From Streptomyces niveus (GTDB lineage: Bacteria > Actinomycetota > Actinomycetes > Streptomycetales > Streptomycetaceae), in assembly GCF_001723055.1 (NCBI RefSeq), contig NZ_MDCR01000091.1, positions 1-32,081 on the forward strand: a stretch of DNA of 32,081 nt, in the 5' to 3' direction. Position 1 is the stretch's first letter, and the number at the start of each line of letters is the position of its first letter. The position numbers and the translations under genes were made by a program. The notes beneath the pieces were generated by a model. It had not been told where the DNA came from. It worked only from the letters and a program-made list of their open reading frames with translations, and did not search any database. Shown in pieces: positions 20,520 through 27,571 of this stretch.

Positions 20520-20778
20520 TAGCGTGGACATGCTGTAGCGGGGCGGGGCGCACTGGTTCCGCTTCGTCTCGCCGGGCGGTCGACGCCGCCGCCGGATCGG
20601 AGCGTGTTCACGCTACGGCGGACGAGGTGGGGCGGCCCGCCGTAGCGGTCGCGGTACGGGCCGCCGCCGTGGGGCGGTTCACAGCGTGGACATGCTACGA
20701 CGTGCGGGCGGGCCGGGGCCGGTTTCGCGGCCCGCGCGAGGGGCCGTCGGGCGTGCGGTTCGCAGCATGTCCACGCTA
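20520..20778. repeat. Array of four TAGCGTG operators spaced about 81 bp
   Basis: Sites are TAGCGTGGACATGCTG (20520-20535), GAGCGTGTTCACGCTA (20600-20615), CAGCGTGGACATGCTA (20682-20697) and, inverted, CAGCATGTCCACGCTA (20763-20778). Start-to-start distances are 80, 82 and 81 bp. The intervening DNA is GC-rich without obvious genes. A fifth site is the operator at 19238. This is a likely multi-site binding region for one regulator or structural protein. Confidence 0.85.
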
Positions 20779-20849
20779 GACCGTCCGTGGTTCGCGGCCG
20801 CCGGCCACCCGGGCGACGCCGCCGCCGAAAAACACGCTTGGTAACAGTC

Positions 20850-20881
20850 GAGGCCCGCCCCCAGTCCGGGGGTCGGGCCTC
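20850..20881 (+). terminator. Hairpin terminator-like element
   Basis: GAGGCCCG (20850-20857) plus CCCCC pairs with GGGGG, bulged T and CGGGCCTC (to 20881). It separates the operator array from the pyrimidine-rich region. No long T run follows. Confidence 0.6.
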
Positions 20882-20933
20882 ATGTCGTCTGTGGCGCAGC
20901 CTACCGGGCGCCCACCGGTCGCGGTCAACTCTT

Positions 20934-21090
20934 GCGAGAGGGGCAACCCTCTCGCGCTCTCCCGATCCTGGCTGATCTCTCTCTGCGTCTTCCCCTCGTC
21001 TCCCCTTGCTCTCCCTCTTGCTTGCCCTTGTCGATCTCCTCTCCCATCTGCCTACTTGCCCTCTCCACCCCCTTCTCTTCCCGGATCTTG
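20934..21090 (+). other. Candidate origin of transfer (oriT) with hairpin and pyrimidine tract
   Basis: A perfect hairpin GCGAGAGGG (20934-20942) / CCCTCTCGC (20947-20955) with loop GCAA is followed by about 130 bases made almost only of C and T on the plus strand (20955-21085). Its repeated elements resemble CTTGCYC. It lies 70-220 bases upstream of the relaxase gene, the usual place for oriT: a hairpin beside a nick region. The nick site itself cannot be read. GGTAACAGTCG at 20840 also occurs at 14180. Confidence 0.5.
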
Positions 21091-21123
21091 AAACCTGAGC
21101 TACCTACCAACTTCAACACACCC

Positions 21124-21152
21124 TTGCATTACCATCCGATGGCCCGTACCGT
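21124..21152 (+). promoter_or_regulatory. Promoter of the relaxase gene, leaderless
   Basis: TTGCAT (21124-21129), 17-base spacer and TACCGT (21147-21152). The -10 box is 12 bases before ATG 21159, so the transcript should start at or near the start codon. Confidence 0.7.
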
Positions 21153-21158
21153 GATCAC

Positions 21159-24100
21159 ATGACCGCTACTGTGAGCCCGGGATCAGACCCGGGATACCTC
21201 ATGAACGCGGTCGGTCGCGGCGGTGAGCACTACTACCTGAAGTCCATCGAGCAGGCCGGAGAGCCGGCCGGGATCTGGCTCGGGAGCGCCGCAAATGATC
21301 TTGGTCTGACTGGTGAAGTCGACCATGAGCTGATGAGCGACATGTACTCGAAGTTCACGCACCCGGGCCTCCACGCGGAGGTTCGGGCGTCACTCTCTGC
21401 GATCACGGCCGAGCCCGGATCGGACGAGTACAACGCCCAGGTGGCAGCCATCTACGACGAGGCGCGGGTGGGCCGGAAGCCGTACGACTACACCAAGTCG
21501 ACGGAGGAGAAGGTGGCCGCCGCGGTGGAGAAGCTGGGGCCGGATTCGACGCCCGAGCAGCGCCGCGCGGCGGAGCTGAAGGTGCGCCAGAACGCCCCCT
21601 CCAGCCGCTCGTACTACGACGTCACGTTCTCCGCGCCGAAGTCGTACAGCCTGCTGCACGCCGGGTTCCAGATCGAGGCCGCGCGGCTCCGCGAGGCCGG
21701 GGACCTGGAGGGCGCGGCGGCCGCCGCCGAGAAGGCCGATCAGGTCTGGGAGTGCCTGATGGAGGGCGTCCAGGCCGGGCTGGAATTCCTGGAGGAAGAG
21801 GCCGGGTACGCCCGCGACGGACGCCACGGTGCGAAGGACCCGGACGGGGCCCCGATGGGCCGCCAGGTCGACGCGCACGCGTGGACGATCGCTTCGTTCC
21901 GGCAGCACACCAGCCGTGATTCCGACCCGCAGCTGCACATCCACAACGCGATCTGGAACCGCGTGGAATCCTCGTCCGTCGACCCCGTGACCGGCGAAGT
22001 CACGTCGAAGTGGCTCACCATCGACGGACAGGAGATCTACCGGCACACCAAGGCCGCCGGGCACATCTTCGAGAAGGTGTCGGACGAGGCCCTGTACCGC
22101 AAGATGGGCTTTCGCGTGGCCACCCGCCCGGACGGCATGGCCCGCGAGATCGTCGGCATCTCCGAGGAGAAGCGCGACAAGTACAGCTCCCGCCGGCGGA
22201 CCATCACCAAGGGCACCGCCGAGCTGGCCAAGGCGTACGAGGAGCGGACCGGCCGCGCGCCGGGCGCCCACGAGCTGGCCCGCATGGCGCAGTGGGTCAA
22301 CCTGACCGAGCGGAAGAACAAGGTGGAAGCCGTCCCGCGCGAGCAGCTGCTGGAGCGCTGGGAGGCCGACATGGTGGCCGACACCCGCGAGTCGCTGGCC
22401 GACATTCCAGCGCAGGTGGAACGCGCGACCGCCGAACTGGAACGCGACGGACGTACGCTGGAATCGGGCCTGGAATTCGACCCGACGAAGGTCGTGCAGC
22501 AGGCCATCGAGAACGCCCAGGACCAGAAGTCGACGTGGCGTCGAGGCGACCTGATCGTGGAGATCACCAAGGAACTTCCGGACTGTCTCGGAGGGCTGGA
22601 ACGCCACCAGGTGACCGCCCTCGTCAACGAGCTGGCCGACGCCGCGCTGCAGCCCGGAGCCGACACGGCCGTGGTCCGGCTGACCGCCCGCAACCTCGTC
22701 CCGCTCCCCCCGGAGCTGTGCCGCGAGGACGGGCTGTCGGTCTACGCCCGCCACGGCGCCCGCCGGTACGCCACGGAGGCCCACCTGGAGCGGGAGGGCC
22801 GCATCATCGCCAAGGCCACCGAGCTGGGAGCCCCCGCCGTGGGCCGCGAGGCGATCGAGGAGGCCGTGGCCGGCGCCGGGCTGAACGAGGGACAGGAGAA
22901 GGCGTTCCGCTCCATCCTGGCCAGCGGCCGCCGCATGGAGGTCGTGGCCGCCCCCGCTGGAACTGGAAAGAGCCGCCTGGCGGGCGCGATCCACGACGTC
23001 TGGACGCAGGAAGTCGGCCCCGTGATCGGCCTCACCGTCAGCCAGCGCGCCGCCCGCGTGCTGTCCGACGAGGGCGTGGAGAACGCCGCGAACATCGCGA
23101 AGTTCCTGGACACCAACCGCCGGTTGGAATCGGGCACCGCGGTGTCGGACGAGGACCGGAACGCCTGCCAGCTCCGGCCGGGCCAGCTGATCCTGGTGGA
23201 CGAGGCGTCCATGGCCGAGACGGGCCAGCTGGACGAGATCCGCCGGTACGCCGACCTGGCCGGGGCGAAGGTGCTGTACGTGGGCGATAACGCCCAGCTC
23301 AGCAGCGTGGGCAGCGGCGGGGTGTTCTCCCAGCTGACCGAGGATCTGCCGAACGTCCACCGCCTGGACGAGGTGATGCGCTTCAACTCCGAGTGGGAGA
23401 AGGAGGCGTCCCTGAAGCTCCGCAAGGGCGAGGTGGACGTGCTCGCGGAGTACGAGACCCGCGGCCGTCTGCGCGCTGGAACGCGCGAGGAGATGGTGGA
23501 AGCCTCGTACCAGTCGTGGCTGGTCGACCACACGGGCGGGAAGGACGCGGTACTCATCGCGCCGACCACGGCCCAGGCCGACGAGCTGGCCGCCCGCGCC
23601 CGCGCCGACCTCGTTCGGCTCGGGGAGGTCGAGGCGGACGGCATCGAGCTGGACGGGCGCGGCCTCACGGTCGGCAAGGGCGACATGATCCAGCTCCGGG
23701 ACAACAACCGCCGTCTGACCAGCACGTCCGGCGACCGCTTCGCCACCAACCGCGATGTGGTCAAGGTGCTGGGCATCGCGGAGGACGGCTCCGTGACCGC
23801 CGCCTACGACGACGGGGACACCGTGACCCTGCCGTCCTCGTACGTGCAGAAGCACGTGGACCTGGCGTACGCGGGCACGATCCATTCCACCCAGGGCCGG
23901 ACCGTTGGAACGGCCCACTCCTACTGGGACGGCTCCGGTTCGCGGGAGGCGTTCTACGTCGCGATGACGCGCGGCCGCGAGGCGAACACGGCGTACATGT
24001 CCACGGACATGCCGGGCGTGCCCGAGGAGCAGCGGCCCGAGCCGATGACCCTCTTCAAGCAGACGCTGGAGAATTCCAGCGTCGAGAAGTCCGCGACGCA

Positions 24101-25925
24101 GGTGCAGCGCGAGGAGCTGGAATGGTCCAGCTCCCTGGCGAAGCACTCGTACGAGCTGGAAGACCTGTCGACCAAGGACGCGGAGAAGAAGTTCGGACGG
24201 GTCCTGTTCGAGAAGCTGGGCGACAAGTTCTCGAAGGTCCGCGACAGCGAGGCGTACGGCTCCCTCATCCGTCTGGGCCGCAGCGCCGAGGCCGCCGGCC
24301 ACGACGCCATGAAGATGATGGAGACCATCACCGGGAACGGCCGCGGCCTGGACGACGCCAAGGACTTGGCGAAGGTGCTGCACTGGCGGGCGGAGCGGGA
24401 GCTGGAGGCCGCCGACCGGCGTCAGGTCCAGGCAGACGAGGCCCGCGTGCGCGAGGCCGTCGAGACCCAGGAACGCACGGTCAACGACCTGATGGCCGAG
24501 CTGTCCGTGGCGCCCGTCGCCCACGTGGACCGGTCGATCAGCGAAGAGGCGCAGGCCGAGGCGATGCGCCAGGCCGAGGCCATGTCGCAGGCTCCGGTCC
24601 TGGCCTGGAACGGCAGCCAGGAGGACGCCCTGGCCGCGCAGCAGGCGGTCATCGGGGCACAGGTCATCGACCCCATGGAGACCCAGCGGGCAGCCGAGAC
24701 GGCCGCGTTCGAGCGGGCGCGACAGCAGGAGGCGATGGACCAGGCCATGGCCATGTCCCTGGGCGCCGAGGTGCTGCACGGTGCGCAGGAGTCGCAGGAG
24801 CGGGCCCGCATCGTGGAGGAGCACCAGGCCGCCGCCGAGGAGCGCGCCGACTGGCGGAACCGGGCCGCCGAGATCGAGGGCCCGGAAGGCGAGTACGCCC
24901 GGGGCGTCGCGGAGCTGGCCGAGCAGAAGCGCCTGGAACTGGGACAGCAGCTGTTGGAACAGGCCGAGGCCGGCGAGCTGCCGCAGTGGGCGCAGAAGCT
25001 GGGACCGGTCCCCGAGGACCCGACCTGGCGGGAGCGCTGGATCGAGCGGGCCGGGTCGGTCGCCGCGTACCGCGAGGCGCACCAGCACGAGAACGAGCGC
25101 GACGCGATCGGCCAGCGGCCGGGCCGCGGTGCGGTCGACGTCCGCCAGGACTGGGACCGCGCGTACCGCGCGCTGGGCGAGCCCGAGGACCGGATGGAGC
25201 TGGTCGGAGCGTCGGACGCCACGTTGCGGCGCATGGTCGAGCGGTACGACCGCGAAACCGAGTGGGCGCCGCCGCACGTCGCCGGGCAGCTCCGCGAGGT
25301 CAGCGAGTCCCTGTCGGACGCCGAGCGCGAGTCGGTCCAGACGTACATCAAGGCGATGGAGGCCGAGACCCCCGAGCAGGCGCAGGAGCTGCAGGAGGCC
25401 GTCGAGGGGTACGAGGCCCTGACCGCTTCGCTTGCCGAGGACCGCGAGAAGCTGGAAAAGGTGCACGAGGCACGGCAGGCGTGGCACGAGCACACCGAGC
25501 CGACGCGCGAGCAGGCGCAGGAGGCACAGCGCCAGCTGGAACTCCGGGCACCCGAGCCGGAGCCCGTGGAACTGCCGGAGGACGTGCAGCCGGCCACCGT
25601 GGAACCGGAGCTGGAACAGGAACGCCAGGCCGAGCGCGCCCGCCTGCAGCAGGAGCAGGAAGCCGAGCAGATGCGGCAGGCATACGAGGCCGAGGCCCTG
25701 CGCCAGTCGCGCGAGCGGGCCCACGAGACCGCGCCCAAGCTCACGGGCGAGGAGCTGCAGGAAGCCGTCCGGACTGCCGGGCGGGCAACGGAGATCCTGG
25801 CCGACCGCGAACAGACGCAGCAGATGGAGGAAGCCGAGCGGACCCGCCGCGACGAACCCCAGGTCGTCCAGGCGCCCGAGCCGCCCGCGGCCGAACTCCG
25901 GCGGGGCCGCGAGGTCGAGATGTAG
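21159..25925 (+). CDS. MobF conjugative relaxase-helicase (TrwC/TraI-like, 1588 aa)
   Basis: The N-terminal relaxase domain has candidate catalytic tyrosines Tyr25-Tyr26 and GEPAGIWLGSAANDLGL. It also has DVTFSAPKSYSLLHA and the metal-binding triad FRQHTSRDSDPQLHIHN (His250, His260, His262). The RecD-like helicase follows: Walker A APAGTGKS (Lys604), Walker B LILVDEAS (Asp681, Glu682), GDNAQLSSVGSGG, and motifs V/VI THSTQG-like HSTQGRT and YVAMTRGREANT. Residues 930-1588 are a long, mostly acidic coiled coil (Glu/Gln/Ala repeats). It nicks oriT, stays bound to the 5' end and unwinds the strand for transfer. MobF relaxases are unusual in small Streptomyces plasmids. ATG 21159 fits a leaderless promoter. 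Confidence 0.92.
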   Translation: MTATVSPGSDPGYLMNAVGRGGEHYYLKSIEQAGEPAGIWLGSAANDLGLTGEVDHELMSDMYSKFTHPGLHAEVRASLSAITAEPGSDEYNAQVAAIYDEARVGRKPYDYTKSTEEKVAAAVEKLGPDSTPEQRRAAELKVRQNAPSSRSYYDVTFSAPKSYSLLHAGFQIEAARLREAGDLEGAAAAAEKADQVWECLMEGVQAGLEFLEEEAGYARDGRHGAKDPDGAPMGRQVDAHAWTIASFRQHTSRDSDPQLHIHNAIWNRVESSSVDPVTGEVTSKWLTIDGQEIYRHTKAAGHIFEKVSDEALYRKMGFRVATRPDGMAREIVGISEEKRDKYSSRRRTITKGTAELAKAYEERTGRAPGAHELARMAQWVNLTERKNKVEAVPREQLLERWEADMVADTRESLADIPAQVERATAELERDGRTLESGLEFDPTKVVQQAIENAQDQKSTWRRGDLIVEITKELPDCLGGLERHQVTALVNELADAALQPGADTAVVRLTARNLVPLPPELCREDGLSVYARHGARRYATEAHLEREGRIIAKATELGAPAVGREAIEEAVAGAGLNEGQEKAFRSILASGRRMEVVAAPAGTGKSRLAGAIHDVWTQEVGPVIGLTVSQRAARVLSDEGVENAANIAKFLDTNRRLESGTAVSDEDRNACQLRPGQLILVDEASMAETGQLDEIRRYADLAGAKVLYVGDNAQLSSVGSGGVFSQLTEDLPNVHRLDEVMRFNSEWEKEASLKLRKGEVDVLAEYETRGRLRAGTREEMVEASYQSWLVDHTGGKDAVLIAPTTAQADELAARARADLVRLGEVEADGIELDGRGLTVGKGDMIQLRDNNRRLTSTSGDRFATNRDVVKVLGIAEDGSVTAAYDDGDTVTLPSSYVQKHVDLAYAGTIHSTQGRTVGTAHSYWDGSGSREAFYVAMTRGREANTAYMSTDMPGVPEEQRPEPMTLFKQTLENSSVEKSATQVQREELEWSSSLAKHSYELEDLSTKDAEKKFGRVLFEKLGDKFSKVRDSEAYGSLIRLGRSAEAAGHDAMKMMETITGNGRGLDDAKDLAKVLHWRAERELEAADRRQVQADEARVREAVETQERTVNDLMAELSVAPVAHVDRSISEEAQAEAMRQAEAMSQAPVLAWNGSQEDALAAQQAVIGAQVIDPMETQRAAETAAFERARQQEAMDQAMAMSLGAEVLHGAQESQERARIVEEHQAAAEERADWRNRAAEIEGPEGEYARGVAELAEQKRLELGQQLLEQAEAGELPQWAQKLGPVPEDPTWRERWIERAGSVAAYREAHQHENERDAIGQRPGRGAVDVRQDWDRAYRALGEPEDRMELVGASDATLRRMVERYDRETEWAPPHVAGQLREVSESLSDAERESVQTYIKAMEAETPEQAQELQEAVEGYEALTASLAEDREKLEKVHEARQAWHEHTEPTREQAQEAQRQLELRAPEPEPVELPEDVQPATVEPELEQERQAERARLQQEQEAEQMRQAYEAEALRQSRERAHETAPKLTGEELQEAVRTAGRATEILADREQTQQMEEAERTRRDEPQVVQAPEPPAAELRRGREVEM

Positions 25926-25944
25926 TCGGGGCACATCCCCGGCG

Positions 25945-25976
25945 AGGGGCGGACTGCCACCAGGCGGTCCGCCCCT
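25945..25976 (+). terminator. Terminator after the relaxase gene
   Basis: A stem of 14 bp, AGGGGCGGACTGCC (25945-25958) / 25963-25976, with loop ACCA and one G-T pair, lies 20 bases after the stop; TT follows. Confidence 0.8.
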
Positions 25977-26002
25977 TCTCCGTTGTCGAGTGCGGGTTAC
26001 TG

Positions 26003-26275
26003 CGCGGGGCTCTGCCCCACACCCCGGCCACCCTGCGGAGGGGGTGGGGGGCACGGCTCGGTGGGTGCGGGTTGTGGGTGGTGGAGATGGTGGTGGGTCG
26101 CGGTGCGGCCCCCTCGTCGGACGGCACCCAGAGGGCACCACACCGCCCGCCGGCCATCCAGGACGCCTACGGCGCCGCTTCGCGGTCGGGCAAGCCCGAT
26201 CCTGGACAGCCGACGAACGGCGCGGTAGGGCTTCGCCTGCCGCCCAACGAGGGAACCACCCCGCTCAGCCCGGAC
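26003..26275. repeat. 272-bp structured direct repeat, copy 2
   Basis: The same sequence as 6033-6304, with a single extra G at a G run near 26051. It has the same orientation and the same G-tract and hairpin features. It begins 26 bases after the relaxase terminator and ends 65 bases before ATG 26341. Confidence 0.85.
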
Positions 26276-26328
26276 GTACGGCGCGGCCGTGAGGGCGGAA
26301 CCTCTGGCACCGTGTCAGTCCCCGCGGC

Positions 26329-26334
26329 TACCTT
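26329..26334 (+). promoter_or_regulatory. -10 box TACCTT, leaderless start for 26341
   Basis: TACCTT lies 12 bases upstream of ATG 26341, the same spacing as at 9841, 16555 and 21147. A -35 (TCTGGC near 26303) is weak and 20 bases away. Confidence 0.5.
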
Positions 26335-26340
26335 CGTTCC

Positions 26341-26889
26341 ATGGCCAGCAGCAGCGAGCACGGCGGGCACGGCCCCCGGCGCCTCCACCAGTCGATCGGT
26401 GACGTACTGCGGACGCCCGAGCGCCCGCAGCCGGCGCCCGGGACGACACCCCAGTGGCCTGGCCACGAGTACGGCCCCACGCCCGTTCCAGCGAAGGCGC
26501 CCGGCACGCCGGGACTCCCGGCAGGGGTGCGCCGCACGCGGCAGGAACTGGAATCGGTCCGGGACGACGCCGCCCGTCAGTTCCACGCCGGCGACGACGC
26601 CCGGGTGCACGTCGAGGTCGAGGTGCGGCAGGCGAAGGCGGCCGCCCACGGAGTGTGGGCCACCGCGGCGTGGCTGTTGGGCGAGCTGCAGGCCGCCCCG
26701 ATCAGCCAGGAGTGGTACGAGTACCCGTACACCAACCGCCAGGTGGGGCTGGAACGCACCCACGCCCGGGACCGGATCGAGGGCAACGACTGGCCCGACG
26801 TCGACCGGGACTATGCCGCCGGGGTCCAGTACACGGTGGGGTGGAGCTTCTGGCCGGACGAGGAACGCCCCGTGCCGCCCGCAGGATGA
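26341..26889 (+). CDS. Hypothetical protein (182 aa)
   Basis: The first 70 residues are Pro/Gly/Arg rich and probably disordered. The rest is one domain: RRTRQELESVRDDAARQFHAGDDARVHVEVEVRQAKAAAHGVWATAAWLLGEL, then QEWYEYPYTNRQVGLERTHARDRI. The C-terminus is rich in aromatic residues (VQYTVGWSFWPDEE). I do not recognise the family. ATG 26341 lies 12 bases after TACCTT, so the mRNA appears leaderless. It is a stand-alone gene with its own terminator, preceded by the second copy of the 272-bp repeat; the caspase-like gene has the same arrangement. Confidence 0.6.
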   Translation: MASSSEHGGHGPRRLHQSIGDVLRTPERPQPAPGTTPQWPGHEYGPTPVPAKAPGTPGLPAGVRRTRQELESVRDDAARQFHAGDDARVHVEVEVRQAKAAAHGVWATAAWLLGELQAAPISQEWYEYPYTNRQVGLERTHARDRIEGNDWPDVDRDYAAGVQYTVGWSFWPDEERPVPPAG

Positions 26890-26903
26890 CGTACGGCACG
26901 CGA

Positions 26904-26932
26904 AGAGGCCCGGACCATCGGTCCGGGCCTCT
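26904..26932. terminator. Bidirectional terminator hairpin
   Basis: A perfect 13-bp stem AGAGGCCCGGACC (26904-26916) / 26920-26932 with loop ATC lies between convergent genes. Confidence 0.85.
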
Positions 26933-26950
26933 GTCGTTGGGCGGGGCGGA

Positions 26951-27571
26951 TCAGCTGGGCACTTCGCCCGTCCGCAGCATGTGCAGGTACTGCCCAAGCT
27001 GCCTGTGGTCGTCGCTGATCTTCTTGTTCTCGAACGGGTCGTGCTTGTGGCCGTTGCCCCCGTCGCGGGAGAAGTCGTTCTTGCACTCCTCCAGGATGAA
27101 CTTGCCCTGGCGCACGGCGTCGGGGAGCCAGCGGCCCAGCCACTCAGCGACCCGCAGCGGGGACGCTTCCTTGTCGAGGAAGGCCCAGTGGTGGCTCCAC
27201 ATCAGGCTGGTGAGGCTTTCCACCATGTCGGGGTGCTGCCACCAGCACGAGGAGTTCCGCTCCGTGTACCCCAGCATCTCCTTGTAGGAGCGGGGCCAGC
27301 GGACCCGGAACGTGCCTTCCACCCACTGCATGAGCACGTCCCAGGCGTTCGCCTGCTGCTGCGGGTTGAAGGTGCTCCAGTTCCAGACCGCCGGGGCATC
27401 GCTCTTGGGCTTGTCCGCCAGCTTCTTGACGACCAGGGACAGTTCCTGGATGCGGTCCCCGAGGTTCTGCCCCTCCAGCGTTTCGAGGCGGCCGTTCACC
27501 TCGTCCAGCTGCCGACCCAGTTCGCGGGTCCGCTCCCAGACAGCTTTCGTCTCCTTGGGCTGGTCGATCAT
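26951..27571 (-). CDS. DUF4913-like protein of the transfer operon (206 aa)
   Basis: The N-terminal 55 residues form a coiled coil (ETKAVWERTRELGRQLDEVNGRLETLEGQ). The rest, NPQQQANAWDVLMQWVEGTFRVRWP, then SSCWWQHPDMVESLTSLMWSHHWAFL and VAEWLGRWLPDAVRQ, resembles DUF4913, a family common beside conjugation genes in actinobacterial plasmids. Typical features are the W-W-x-H-P-E motif and Trp-rich helices. The ATG overlaps the coupling protein stop by 4 bases. It is the last gene of the leftward transfer operon, before a shared terminator. It probably assists the coupling protein; the exact role is unknown. Confidence 0.65.
   Translation of the reverse strand: MIDQPKETKAVWERTRELGRQLDEVNGRLETLEGQNLGDRIQELSLVVKKLADKPKSDAPAVWNWSTFNPQQQANAWDVLMQWVEGTFRVRWPRSYKEMLGYTERNSSCWWQHPDMVESLTSLMWSHHWAFLDKEASPLRVAEWLGRWLPDAVRQGKFILEECKNDFSRDGGNGHKHDPFENKKISDDHRQLGQYLHMLRTGEVPS

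Noticed and set aside
20787..20975. Short plus-strand frame in the oriT region
   Set aside because: Arg-rich shadow crossing the terminator hairpin and the oriT hairpin, without ribosome binding site or credible codons.
21390..26141. Very long minus-strand reading frame (about 1580 codons) opposite the relaxase gene
   Set aside because: It mirrors the relaxase through high-GC codon bias. The translation is low in complexity with no domain, and the relaxase motifs on the other strand are unmistakable.
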